From Diphasiastrum complanatum (lineage: Eukaryota; Streptophyta; Lycopodiopsida; Lycopodiales; Lycopodiaceae): 64,000 bases of DNA. The position numbers and the translations under genes are program-made. Shown here in pieces: positions 31,803 to 46,518 of the stretch. A model generated the notes under the pieces. It saw only the letters and a program-made list of their open reading frames with translations, ran no database searches and was not told the origin of the DNA. Positions within the stretch are counted from its first letter, which is position 1; each line of letters opens with the position of its first letter. Location: assembly GCA_029204225.1 (NCBI GenBank), contig CM055093.1:46176338-46240337 (forward strand). The letters run 5' to 3'.

Positions 31803-34800
31803 TTACCGCTTGGGTAAATTGTAGGTTTTTCTCAAAAATCTTGTTGCTTGGGCATCAGCACGATAACATAATACTCGTAGCAGAGTGCTTGAATCTGTTG
31901 GACTCCAAAGCCCCATTGTAGAATGTGATGTCATACTCCTGCTTGGAATTGATGCAGGGTTCTCAGAGCTAGCAGCCCGCAGAGTCTCAATAAGATTGCA
32001 TGTCTCCATTGAAAATAATGAAAGAATTTGTGCTACAAGCATTGCTGCACTTTCCACTGTTTCTTCAGGGAGACCATCTCCATCTGCTTTAAATAAATCC
32101 TTCAGCACGACAAAGTCCTCTTCAAGAATGTCCGCATCAGCAGTCTCAAAAGCACGAGATGGGCCTCCAGCTAAAAGCACCAGCAGAAATCCTTCAAAGG
32201 AGGCCTTCATGAGGGCAGTCACAAACCGATTCCTGAGCCTTACAGAAACTGTGGTTGCAATAGTCTCTAAGTAAGCATCAAGAAAGGGAATAACCTGATC
32301 AACTCTAAAATTTGCTACGCCACCTGTGTACAGACCTTCCCAGAATATACTACGCATATTTTGAAATATAGCCTTATGGACAGCAACTTGAATAAGACTT
32401 TGAATTCCTCCCTTACATCCTTCTCGTAACAGCTCAAATTTGGGAGTCTTAGACTGATCAATTGGCAATGCAGGCTTTTTCCCTGTTTCAGAACCTTTTG
32501 AAAGACTTTTTTGCCAGCCGTATCTGATTTTCTTTTCGAAACCTTCCAGTTCCGATTGTAAATAGTGTAATGTATTGATACGGACACAAAATCGCTCCAA
32601 ATCTGAGATCTCGCTGTGAAGCTCTTCGCTTGATCGTGGTTGTCCCTTCTTCTTGTAGAAATGTTTGTTAGTATCTTTCTTCCACCAATGTGAGCCGCCT
32701 TTTCCATGGGTTTTCAACAACTCTTTGTTCCATCGTGTTAATGGTGGTAGAGGTGGTATGAATTCTTTTCCAGAACCTGTAGAACATGCCACCACAATGG
32801 TAATTCAATCTAACTGGTGCCAAAAACTCCAAAGGTGACTGTATACATGCTGTAAACAGAAAAGATATCAAAATGCAAGGACACCTAAAGGGATCCTGTT
32901 TCACTCCTAAAGTCAAAGTAAGTTAGCAATGAAATACATCAAGCGCTATATGATATAACTGTTCTTACCAAAAGCACCAACAGTCTGTGAAACATAAAGT
33001 TGTAAACCACGATCCACACCATCTATAAGTTCTTGAAGTATATTCGGATGCTCAGAAATTGGAAGAGCAAAAAACGCGTCTAGAGTCTCCTCAACCATTC
33101 TGAGAACTTCTACAGCAGATGGAGCATAATGTTCCCTGAGTGAATGAGGACTCCAGTCCTGGACAAACAGATTTTGTCACAACCAGCAAGGTGTGGTTTA
33201 TCTGAGAAATGCTGTTTACTCAGCTTAGAGAGATATAGAGTAGCTAGGAGTATTTGCTAGGCTCATATGCAAAGACCTTCACAAATAAGCAAACTAACAT
33301 CAGAAAAAAAAAATACCAGTAAGGCTCACAAGAGGCCAATTGCGTAATCACAAAACCTTCATTGGATTGTTAAGTGAATGACAAGCAAGTTCTACTCATT
33401 TCCTTCTTAGGATTGCCTGGGACACATAAAAGTGTTCTAAAACTAAATGACAAGGCTGAAGGAATGAAACAAAGTGAGCATTCAGTGAATTTTCTACAAA
33501 AGCTTGCTGTGCTCCCTCGACACAAATGAAAGCTGGAAAAAAATTGGAACTCCAAAACAAGAATGCGGGGTTTGCCTGTTTAGATAATGAACAAGCCTAC
33601 CTCATTCTTGACATTCCTGTCCACCCATTCAAAAAGCTTTGCAAGGCTGGCTTCTAGCCACTTCTGTGATAGTTCTGCAATCACTGTATGTGCATCGAAT
33701 GGTGACATCTCTCGAACTATCTTTTTCCCTCCATCTTCGCAATCCACCGTGTCTTCTACCGCAATCTGCACAAGGTCCTGCTCTAGTTGCTCAGCTGATT
33801 CTGCAACCTGCACTGCTTCTGGGGTCAAGATTTTCAACCTTGTAATGAATTGATGAAGTTCCCTGCGATAGCAAGAATGAAGAGTGGCCGCAGCTACACC
33901 AGCAGGGTAAGCATGCCAGAGGCTTAATATAGGGCTAAATTTCTCTCTTTCGCTTTTTGCTAGGTCTGCTGTTCTCCTTGCCAAAACTACTAGGGCTGGA
34001 GAACGTGCATCTGATCCCTTGGACGGCCTCCTCCTTGCATCTGCTTCCTCCATTATCTGTAATATGCAGAAAAAATAGTTCTGATGAAATGCTGACTTGA
34101 ATAACCAAGATAGAAATAATTCAGCAGACAATGAAGATGTACACTGGAGCAGAAACATAATGTGGACAATGCAGGTTTAAATGATTTGCCTTAACCCAAA
34201 AATTTCAAATGCATCCGTGAAACAAAAGTCTATTTGAAGAAAAAATTTGTCAGCTAAAAGCTGTTGCATAACAAAAACTTGCAGCTAGAGTCTGCAATTT
34301 TTTAACGGCTGCAAGTATATGAGCTAAAAAACATGTGATGAGCTACACTGGAGTAGAAATATGTAAACAGTTCAGGTCAAAATCATTGCATTAACTCAAA
34401 AAATTCCGTATGCATCAGTGAGCAAAAAGTACTTTAAAGAACATATCTGTCACCTATAAGCTGCTGCATAGCAAAAGTTTGTAGCTAAATTGAGTGACTT
34501 TTTGACATTTGAAAGCATATGACCCACCTGAGCAAAAGCTGTTCTTAGGGATGACCTGATGTAAAGGTTGATTTTTGTGCTTGCTACGTCACTCTGCTCT
34601 TTTTGCCTGAGTCGAAAATCAAAGGATGTGTTTTTATGAAGAATCTGAGCGGCCAAAATTGCAACTGGGAGCATATACTGCATCAAACCTTTCCCGCCAT
34701 GTGGAAATGCGTCATGATAAGCAAGAAGTCTTTTTTCAGTCCATGCTTGCATTGAGCCTAGTGTGGATACAAGAACCTTCACCACTACCGGGTCTCGCTC

Positions 34801-36019
34801 ATTCTTCACATCTTTTTCCACTTCTTTTAGCTCAGTTTTTGTGGCTGCAAGAAGCTCAATTTCTTTTTGCCCTGTTATCAGAAATTGGTGAAATAACGCC
34901 CATGCAAAGCAGATGTTATGCAGTCTTTGAGTTATGCCTAGAGTTCCCCAAGTCTTCTTGATCAACTCCATCACTTCCTCAATCTCATCTATAACAGCAC
35001 TTTCATTGAGACTATCAAAGCAGGATGCAACCAGCATCTGATAAAGATGCACGTTTAAAGGGAATCCGTCAGCCCAATGACATACCCCCTCATCGGTCTC
35101 GTTTTCTCCGGCCCTACAAGCTAGCTCAACTATCCCATTCCTCAATGTCTGCATGGATTTATCCCCCTTACTTCTTTCCACCGATTTTTCATTAAATTCC
35201 TTAAAAAGCTGTTTAAGACGTTGCCAGTCAATGTCGGCTCCACTCAAAGCTACCTTGGGATGCGAGAGCAAGCCAGCTTCCAGTACACTAAGTTGCCGCC
35301 TTCGCCACCGCCCATGTTCCTGGGAAGAAGAGAAATCTGACAATTGCATGTTCTGCAACAAGTTCAGAGGAACAAGAAGATTCTCGATACCTTTTCCAAC
35401 CTGCTAGGAACATAGCATTCATGATAAGAGTACGCCATCGCACTTGCTCCATTGTTGCAAGCATGAACTAATTAATCATTTATCAGATGAAAACCTAATT
35501 CCTAGTAGCGCTTTCACGGAGTCTGTACCATTTATCCCAAAGGAAACACTAACCTGAACGATAAGTGAAAGTTGAAAGAATTTTTCTGACCTGTTGTGCA
35601 TTCGTTTTTGAAAGTACTCGGCGTAAGCTTGCATCATACTTCTCAGTAATGCCAAGATGCATTCTGACTATGTCTGCTCCTATAGAAGGCCCTTTCATCT
35701 TCGTTCCGTTGGAGTGATCCTTTTCAGTCTGCCTTGAAAACATCATTCCACCAAAGGTTCGTTTGACGAGACCGGATCCAGATGGCAAGGGGCTGTCCGG
35801 AGAATGTTCCTGACCATTGATGCTACGACTCCTCCATCCAGTTGATAATGGTCTTCCGTCGCTACAAACTCTGGTTGCGGCCACAAAGATTTCATACGCT
35901 GTATGCCTAAGTTCTTCGTCTGATAACTTCACATCTAAAGGAGGAAAAGGACGGCTCACTTCATCAGATGTTCCGTGAGCTAATCCTTCGGGTAGAGTTG
36001 CGGCTGCTGATGGAGCCAT
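31803..36019 (-). CDS. Plant DUF810 / protein UNC-13 homolog (MUN-like), five exons
   Basis: Five exons join in frame: 36019-35591, 35400-34528, 34056-33601, 33158-32969 and 32776-31803. All four introns have GT..AG ends (190, 471, 442, 192 bp) and the sum is 2922 nt, giving 973 residues. The start is ATG 36019; a GTG precedes it and is not used. Marks of the family include LSDEELRHTAYEIFVAATR near residue 40, WRRRQLSVLEAGLL, VCHWADGFPLNVHLYQML, FSPILSLWHAYPAGVAAATL, LEQDLVQIAVEDTVD and EWVDRNVKNE in order. Plant members have Munc13-like MHD/MUN regions and act in vesicle delivery to the plasma membrane; Arabidopsis PATROL1, which moves a proton pump in guard cells, is a relative. Exact substrate and orthology are not shown here. 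Sequence looks constrained and intact. Confidence 0.93.
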
Positions 36020-36960
36020 CACTAAGCATGAAGCATGTATTGTATTTCAGTTGTTTTCAGACAGGTGGAAAGTGGATCTAGGGGTATGTATATCTCTTGA
36101 CTGCTCTTTTTCTAACAGCGCCTCCCTAGAACTCGCGCAAAGGATCTTTTAGGATCTGCTTTCACGAGTTTGCGCCGAACATGGCTTATGTAGACACAGA
36201 TCTCATCCTCGCAATTAACGATCCATACCAGAAAAATAATTCCACGTTCAATTATAAACTAGATTCATCCATTCGACTTAAGGAACATAAACGTAAAACA
36301 TCTCTTGTCCAAAATCAGTTTGCAAAAGCACACCCCCATCGCTCTGCCAATCTAGACATGCCATTCTCAGAGAGCCGCGAAAACTACGCCAAACTAGACC
36401 AGAAACCTACCATTCATTCTCACCTGCTGAATCAAGAACCACAAAAACCACCAGTCGAATTCTTCAGCAGCAACTTCAAAACAACAAAACCATCCCTAAC
36501 GCCCTAAATACCCAACCTCACTTCCCCGGCTTACCGAGCTTCCAGATTGAACCAAGAATCAAACCAGTCGACCAAACAAGTGCCTCACAGGAATACGCTG
36601 CACAGCAAGTCACAAGAAAAACATTAACGCAAATTCGAAACAGCAAAGCACGCTGATATCTTCTTCCTGCACCGTGTTGAAGCGCGTCTGCCTGAAGTAT
36701 TTGCGGTTCTGTCTCAGATTTGGATGGATGAAGGTGCTTCTTCTGTGTATTTTCTGATTGGATCGAGCCGATTCTCACCCAATTCCTTCACAAAATCCAT
36801 GTATGAATGCGGATTTGCATAGAAGCAGAATCAACGCCGAAGGAAAGGAGAAGGAAGAACTGAGGAGGGAAGATAAGAGAGAAAGGAGAGAAGACGGCAG
36901 CTCTGCAGGCTGCCCGTCAGTCTTGAAGGCCCTATATTCCACTATAGAACCTTCACCTGA
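36020..36960 (-). promoter_or_regulatory. 5' leader and promoter zone of the UNC-13-like gene
   Basis: Read on the minus strand, a pyrimidine-rich tract lies at about 36838-36900 (rc of GGAAAGGAGAAGGAAGAACT), like the CT-rich patches near plant transcription starts. A TATA-like TATAGTGGAATATAGG is at about 36935-36950 further upstream. A minus-strand frame at 36518-36778 could be an upstream ORF. An intron in the leader cannot be excluded. The 36181-36507 plus-strand frame has no motif. Confidence 0.4.
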
Positions 36961-37391
36961 AGGGTGTGGGTTTCAAAAACCTTCACATTTTGGCACTTTG
37001 ACATGACATATGACGTGCTAGGGAGTGAAGAATGATGTGCCAGGGGTTGAAGGGGCTCCACCTGCTTGCTTTCTTGCTAGCTAGCACCAGGAAGGCCACC
37101 CCCATGTTTTGGCTGTGTGTTAATGGAGGCTTTGATATATGCGAGCACACCATCGCACATGGTTTTGATACCTACGCCAAACTCGGACAAGGGCCCGACC
37201 GCCGAAGCGATCTCAGTGGGGGATATGTTCTCAAGGATTATGTGAACTGAACTATATGCAAGCCAGAGCTGCCTCTCAGAGCATGATGTAGGCCTCAAAA
37301 TCTAGAATAATAAGACAATGTAGCACCCTCATGCTCACTCTGTCATATGGTGTGCGAAGGGCCAAGAGGTGAGACCTACAAATCTTCGGGA

Positions 37392-37561
37392 TAGCGTATT
37401 CTGCACCATCACTGGCATGCCAGTGATGGTGCAAACACCATCCAAGGGTGGTGGTGGGTGCTCCACCACCTCCCCCTCTGCTCCCCCATCTATGCTTGCC
37501 CTTCCATTGTTGGATGGAAGGGCTCAACATTGCCACAATAGTAGCAATGCGGAATACGCTA
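37392..37561. mobile_element. Foldback MITE with 14-bp terminal inverted repeats
   Basis: TAGCGTATTCTGCA at the left and TGCGGAATACGCTA at the right are inverted repeats with one mismatch; TA may be the target duplication. A perfect 30-bp palindrome (15-bp arms) lies at 37403-37432, and smaller inverted repeats (GGTGG../CCACC) follow. A diverged copy is at 38469-38634. Confidence 0.75.
37403..37432. repeat. Perfect 30-bp palindrome within the MITE
   Basis: GCACCATCACTGGCA followed directly by its reverse complement. It could extrude as a cruciform. The sister copy has lost the match on the right arm. Confidence 0.97.
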
Positions 37562-37647
37562 CTCCCAAATCTCCCTGCACAGAGGATAGAGGTGGCATTT
37601 AGCTCCACTCGAATTATGTCATGGCCAAGCCGCAAGGGGACCACATC

Positions 37648-37930
37648 TTCTCTACTATCTCAACGTGAGTGGACTACGCTATTCAATATGGCTTCAAAAT
37701 ATAAAGAAAAAATCACCACTTGATATTTTACATTTACTTCAACCAACCTTGGATAATGGTGGGGCCAAAATGCCATAACAATCACTCTTGGGATATGTTG
37801 TGAGGATTTTTTCACGAAAAAGAGTCTCCATCTTTGTGTGCTATCTCAACACGACCACATTACGCAATTTGATATGACTCCAAAGTACAAATGAGAATCA
37901 CCATGTGATATTTAAATGAACCAACCTTTG
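37648..37930. repeat. Diverged direct repeat pair
   Basis: About 100 bp near 37648-37750 (CTATCTCAACGTGAGTGGAC..) recurs near 37835-37930 (CTATCTCAACACGACCACAT..), with similar ATCACCA-TGATATTT and CCAACCTT words. Same orientation, weakly conserved. Confidence 0.5.
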
Positions 37931-38468
37931 TTGTAAGTACATTCCACCCAAGAACTCCTAAAAGCCTAATAAGGTGATTGGGGTCCATGTGGAATAGACA
38001 GATAGATGTAGTTTGTCAATTTGCGAAAGGAGGAGAGTCCTGGGTCCAAGGCCATTCCGCTGGGCTTGAGGCAGAAGGGTCATAGGCAAAAGCTTCTCTA
38101 TGGGAATTGGTGATTTTCTCAAACAAAGAAAGGCAAACTAACCTTTGAGGTGCATTGCATCTTGCACATGCCAAGATGCTCCAAAAGTCAACGTTGCAAT
38201 AGCTTGGACTCAAGCATACACCTAATTGGATTCAACAATAACTCTTATCCAACTAGATGAACACCAAAAGATAGGTGTCTATGATTTATTAGAGAACCAT
38301 AAAGCACGGTGGAGGAATTATGTCTTGCAACCAACTTCCACCTACACTTCAAGACATGAAGATTCCTACTTTTCAACTGAAACTTCCAATTGTCTTTATA
38401 TTGAAGAATATAAATAAATATTCAAAAATCATCCTACTTAGTAGTCATTTTTGCTACAAAATGGATCA

Positions 38469-38634
38469 ACGTATTCCGCACCATCACTGGCATGCTAGTG
38501 AGGGATCATCCAAGGCCAACCGTGGGTGCTCCACTACCTCCCCCTCCGCTCCCCCATCTCTGATTGCTCTTCCATCGTTGCATGGAAGGGCCACAACACT
38601 GCCACAATAGTGACAAGGCGGGATACATTGCTCT
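38469..38634. mobile_element. Diverged copy of the foldback MITE
   Basis: It shares CGTATTCCGCACCATCACTG, the GGGTGCTCCAC-CTCCCCCTC core and CGGGATAC near the right end with the 37392-37561 element. Its palindrome is decayed. Confidence 0.7.
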
Positions 38635-39300
38635 CTACAAAATTATTATAGAGGCATATGAGCGGTTGACAAGCTAATTAAGTTCAAAATAAATGTTCAT
38701 GGATAGAGATAGACCTAAGCTAAAATTTGAAGGTGTTGGGTCAATGGGAGGAGAATCCTATTGCTACAAGATTCCATCAATAATCTCCAAACAATTGTAG
38801 AATTAAAACCTCTAGCAAAAATTGAGAGCATCAATGCAAAAGCATCAATGGCACTGCTCCATAATCCTATATCTATTAGAAGCAAGCCAATTCAAAAAGT
38901 TGACAAGCAGTTGAACATGCCATTGGACAAATAACAAATTGGGGCCCTACATTTTGACCTAACACCAACCAACTGGAAAAGCATGGTCGATCATAAATAA
39001 GGCGAATAGAATTATCAATGTAAAGTCAGACACCATAGTTGGTGCATTACACTCGAGTGTCAAAGGCACGAGAAATAATTGGCCAAGTATAGAGTTGGAA
39101 CCCAAGTTATTGTAGTTATATAAGCACATGGTTTTAGATGTGGCTACTTAGGGATGGGCCTCCAAAACCCTAACCCTAGTTTTGTCTTAAAAAATCAATT
39201 TCACACCACTTTTGTGGGCCTTTGTATAATTTTGCAAGATTTGCCAAGCTAGATTTTGAGGAGTGTTAAAATTGTCAAATTCTAGCCATTTGATCTAAGT
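38635..39300. other. AT-rich spacer
   Basis: No reading frame, repeat end or RNA gene was recognised. Confidence 0.4.
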
Positions 39301-39322
39301 TGATTTGTACATAACTTGATCC

Positions 39323-39924
39323 CACATGTGTGGAGCATGTTCCCACATGTGGATGATATTCATAAATGCAACTACATTTAGTTAGATTGAATTGGTCTCT
39401 ATTGACTCAAGTATGAACTAGTTGGAAGCTAATCAAGTAGAAAATTGCCATGTGGCACCATTTCATTGATAGATTTTGCATTCCCATGTGAATGAGATGT
39501 TCCCACATGTGAGAGGCTGTTCCCACGTGTGTACACATCTAGAAAATATCAGTAGAAGTTGATCTTGCAAGTTCTTATAAGTTGGTGATTTACCTCAAAT
39601 CAAGCAAAATCATGGTGAGGCAATGGCACCAAGTTAGGATTCAAAGAGGTGGGGGCTTATCTTGCATTTATTGGTTGATCCAGGATGATGTGGCATTCCC
39701 CACACGTGCCAGACTTGTTGAGTCAGCATACCAGGTTGAAATGCACTTGATCTATAAAGATCATCATTGTAAATAATCCAATCTTGATGAGAGATCTTGA
39801 TTTTTGAGGCATATCCTTGTTTTTCACAATTTGTGTTGTGATTTCTTGCATTGAATGCTATCAATGAGTAATGTAATGTAATCTCTACTCATTGTCCATA
39901 CACTAACAGTATTCCACACGTGTG
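39323..39924. promoter_or_regulatory. Cluster of CACATGTG/CACGTG-type palindromes
   Basis: CACATGTG or CACRCGTG motifs occur at 39323-39330, 39344-39351, 39504-39511, 39524-39531, 39701-39708 and 39915-39924. Several follow GTTCCCA. CTATAAA lies near 39750. It resembles LTR or promoter DNA, possibly a degraded copia LTR, because the last motif is the same CACACGTGTG found in three other LTRs here. Confidence 0.4.
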
Positions 39925-41690
39925 AGGCCGATCTTGAATCATATTGATCATTTATCAAGTTGTTCTTGCTAATTAGATGCAATATTTGATCTAGATCTAG
40001 ATCTAGTCATTAGAATTGTGATTAATCAATCTAATTGGCATTCAAAACCTCTTGTGGATCGATTGTAGATCCAATTAAGGTCCAAAATTTCTAGATTTCA
40101 ACACTAGAAGCAGTCAAAAGAGAATTTTCATGGGTTTTTTGGATTTTTTTTTCTTCTAAAGATTCATTTTTGTAGCATTGGTATGGAGAGTGTCCAACTC
40201 GGTCGAAGATTACTTTCTCTCAAATCTTGATGTACATCAAAAAAAATTCTACGCCACCAAGTTTTTTATTCACTAACTTAGTTTTCTCTTTGTTTTGTGC
40301 ATGATTTTACTCAACATTTTCCCACTAACCAAAGCACATTTCATAATGTTACCCAATAGGTTGACGAGTACAACCAATTTTACTCAAGATTTTGCTCGCT
40401 CTCTTCAAAATATACTTCCAGACCTTGGATAACCTCTATGACAAACCAACGCATTAAATTTTGTTATACTCACCTATTCAAAACTCTTCTTAACCATTTG
40501 GTATATTTCTCGTTGTCAACTCAATAAGTTCACTAGTGTCAAATATATATTTGTGTAAGCCAGCAAATACAACTACTTAGATCGAATAAGATGTAAGTGA
40601 AGATTGATGTAGCGTCATGGTGACTTAATAACTGAGTAACATCTTTACATAGATTGTTATTGAATATATACGCATGGCTATATGATTAAAAAAAATGCTT
40701 AATCTATACTTTTGCAAATAGGATTAAGGCACTACATTTTGTTAGCAGTCGCTATTGGACAAAATCTTCTACTCTCCAACGGAGATATCTCTGAAACCGT
40801 TTGAAGACTGTACTCGTAATAAGTATAGTACTTTTATTTCACTATTATATGTCTAACCTCAATGGTGAGGAAAAATTGACTAAACAATGATGGGTGGTAT
40901 GTTGCTCATGTTAAACCACATAGAACATATGTATTTGAAAATACATATGCTGAGGAAAAAATAAAGGATTTGAATCTTGACAACACAAACGTACTTGGAA
41001 GAGTATATAGAAGTATCTTCCAGTGTTAATTGTTGAAAACTCAAAAAATGAATCAAATGATTTTGGTGCAAATAATCAAAAGACACAAACATGTGTTGGC
41101 TACTAAGTTTGAATTTTAAAATGATGAGTAAACTATGTGTCACAATCAATTTTGTGATAAAATAAAATAAAAATGATTGTATATGTATTACCATTTGAAT
41201 CTTTAGATCTCTATATAGTACTGAATTTATCATATTTTATTTTTTGTATTTTTATAGACACATAATATTCATAATATGATGCATATCATAAATATTGATT
41301 CATTAATTCCAACTTATTACTTTATTATAATGTGCATTGAATAATGCATATGATGTATTTTTATTAAATCGATTCACAAATGCATCTCACAATCACTCAA
41401 TCAATTCATCTTTGCAAACACGTGAACATATCTAATGTTGTGTTCTTAACGTCAACAAATCAACAAATTGTAATTTTAAAAAACACACAAATATATTCAA
41501 TATTTTTCTTTTGATATTAATATGTGAACACATCGTAATTTTTACAAACACATTTATCAACATCATCTATTTGGATTTCAATAGATTTTAAAATTTCTTT
41601 AAAAGCATTTTCACATAGATTGATCATCTGACATATTGATAAAGCCACGTCATTCATTCACGTCTTAGTTCATTCATTTATTAATTGATA
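39925..41690. other. AT-rich spacer without recognisable gene
   Basis: Short frames only (for example minus 40880-41233, rich in Phe/Ile/His codons and without a motif). Low-complexity A/T runs dominate. Confidence 0.45.
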
Positions 41691-41691
41691 A

Positions 41692-41775
41692 CCAACAAGA
41701 TTGGCTCAGTTGGTTAGCTTGACATCCAAAGCTTCTTTGGTCTCAGGTTTGAGCCTCCCCTTGGAAACCAAGAAG
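41692..41775 (+). repeat. tRNA-derived SINE-like head (pol III A and B boxes)
   Basis: TGGCTCAGTTGG at 41702-41713 matches the A-box form and GGTTTGAGCCTC at 41746-41757 the B-box form, at tRNA-like spacing. The rest does not fold as an intact tRNA, so a SINE head or tRNA pseudogene is likely. No copy elsewhere in the window was noticed. Confidence 0.6.
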
Positions 41776-44484
<2,709 letters not shown>

Positions 44485-44714
44485 GGACTCTTTTTGATGC
44501 ATATTTCACTTAAATTATACTTCGGTACATAATAAACAATAAGACCTCTATAAGTTATGCCAGTTTTTACGTCACTAAGTTATATGGGATCCTAAACCCT
44601 CATGTACCTTATGCATTTAGAGGGAGATCTGCCGGTGTGCATTATAGCTGATGTGGTGCACCAAGATGAACACCCTAATTCCACTCTTCTTCTCTGCCTC
44701 TTCATTTTCTCTTG

Positions 44715-44873
<159 letters not shown>

Positions 44874-45245
44874 GACCAAGTGCGGGTAGGGATTTGCATC
44901 TTTTAAGCTTACAAAGGCTTGTTGAAGAGTAATACATTGGTAAAGAAGCTTGGAGCCATAACATGTATTGGTATGAGTGCTGGACATCAAGCTAATGTGT
45001 TTTGTTCTTTTATGGCACACCTTTGCAAAGAATAGAAGTTTCTTGTGTTGTTTGGATTGGTAGGCTAACAAATGGAATGATGAATTTTGATAGGTAGCCA
45101 TTCAAGGCTTCTTAGGAAGCAAATCTGGTGGTTGTCGTAGGGTGCTATCCCAACAATGTATTGGGCTCAATTGGAGGTATGTTCTCCAAACTAATGCTTT
45201 ATGGACTGTTGGCAGTCGTTGGTAATTATTGAAGGAATTCACAAT

Positions 45246-45268
45246 ACTATTGCTTTTCAAGCAATAGT
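45246..45268. repeat. Perfect 10-bp hairpin with 3-nt loop
   Basis: ACTATTGCTT, loop TTC, then the exact reverse complement, about 30 bp before the 81-bp array. Confidence 0.9.
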
Positions 45269-45291
45269 TAATTGTATACAACTGTGTAAGG

Positions 45292-45680
45292 GTGCACTAC
45301 CGTTTTGGTAGTTGGTCGCCCTTCTGTATGCAAATTTTGTTGATGATTGTAATCATAAGCACTAATGGAATGGCGTGCTACCAGAAATGTAGGTGTCCGC
45401 CCTTCCATCCATTATATTTCACAATGAGTTTGCTTATAAACACACATATGAGAGCACTCTACCGTAAGGGTAGCTTGCCTCCCTTCCATCCATTACCTTT
45501 CATTATGAGTTTGCTTATAAACACACATATGAGGGCTCTATACCGTAAGTGTAGTTGGCCACCCCTCCATCTACTTGTTCTCATTACAAATTGGCTCTTT
45601 AACATTTGCGTGAGATTCCACTACCTAGAAGGTAGTAGGCCGCCCCTCCGTATGTGGTTTTCAGATGAGAAATGGACAAA
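45292..45680 (+). repeat. Five 81-bp tandem units, each with a CTACC..GGTAG hairpin
   Basis: The hairpins start at 45297, 45378, 45459, 45540 and 45621, exactly 81 bp apart with no indels although the units have diverged considerably. Stems are CTACC/GGTAG in units 1, 3 and 5, and weakened in units 2 and 4. A CCCTTCCAT-like word follows each hairpin. The period is 27 codons and one frame stays open across the array. No known family. Confidence 0.85.
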
Positions 45681-45771
45681 TTCATTAGCATGCTACATAT
45701 GTTGTCTAAAATTTGCTCGAATCAAATGTTGCTCTAGAAACAAAGGTGATTCTATGAAAACATACTGTTAA
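45292..45771 (+). CDS. Hypothetical repeat protein frame over the 81-bp array
   Basis: The frame is open from about 45268 to TAA at 45769-45771. The first ATG is at 45328, inside unit 1. Each 27-residue unit begins xYxxxS/RxPP: the Tyr is conserved in all five units and Pro-Pro or Ser-Pro follows. Units 2 and 3 share FHPL and MSLLINTHMR. No signal peptide, membrane span or known domain is convincing. The frame may be fortuitous in a minisatellite with a period divisible by three. Confidence 0.25.
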   Translation: MHYRFGSWSPFCMQILLMIVIISTNGMACYQKCRCPPFHPLYFTMSLLINTHMRALYRKGSLPPFHPLPFIMSLLINTHMRALYRKCSWPPLHLLVLITNWLFNICVRFHYLEGSRPPLRMWFSDEKWTNSLACYICCLKFARIKCCSRNKGDSMKTYC

Positions 45772-46500
45772 GGTTTGCTGGAAAGCTTTACGTAGATGGT
45801 CTATGTGATAGTAGAATACTTGTATAGAAAAGCCATTTTACTTTGAAATTAGGGTTTAGCATATTTCATGCTAAAAGGACTTTTGCCAATAAGAAACATG
45901 CAATTTTAGCCTATGATTTTTGTATTGAATCATTAGTATATAAGGAAGTTGTGTTGCTTACTTGTTGGAGGATGGGTAGTTCTCAAGAGATGTCTTCACC
46001 ACGTATACAAGTACGAAGCAATGCAAAACTTCATATTGAACACCATTAAAGTTTTCTTTTATAAACCTATATTTAGGGTTCATTACAAAAAGATATGCTA
46101 ATAACAATACACACAACTTTAAGAGATTGTATTGCTCTCACGATGCAAAAGAAATGTTTTAAGAGGTATGATATAAGTAGCAATTTCAAATCATTGTACA
46201 TGTTTTCATCTTCATTTCAATACAAGCAAATTGGCTCTCTTATGGAATGGATTTGTGAATGTCCTTGCTCTCAACTCTATTCCTCCTTCTCTCATGCTTT
46301 TGTTATATTGTTAGATCTGAATGTTATTGGAATTGTATATTCTTATGCTATTTGTGAGAGAGAAAGGAAGAGAGAGAAAAAAGCAAGTATCTATCTTCTT
46401 GTGGGTTGTAGTGTTAATTGATTTAGGATTAGTAGATCTAGTGTTAATGGATCTTAGAGTTAATTGTGGATCATCCATGCATGTTGGATTTTGATTTATG
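45772..46500. other. Spacer, possible element leader
   Basis: No supported gene. If the PBS-like site at 46501-46516 is real, the minus-strand sequence below it would be an LTR element leader. Confidence 0.35.
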
Positions 46501-46518
46501 TTATCGCTCTGATGGGAA

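Noticed and set aside
31885-32274. Plus-strand 129-codon frame opposite the UNC-13 gene
   Set aside because: It mirrors the last exon of the minus-strand gene; the minus strand has family motifs and splice sites.
36181-36507. 108-codon plus-strand frame upstream of the host gene
   Set aside because: No motif or family resemblance, and it overlaps the promoter/leader zone on the opposite strand.
41692-41775. Functional tRNA gene
   Set aside because: Only A and B box-like words are present; acceptor and anticodon stems do not pair.
45292-45680. CRISPR array
   Set aside because: The units are contiguous 81-bp repeats that diverge throughout; there are no identical repeats with unique spacers and no cas genes.
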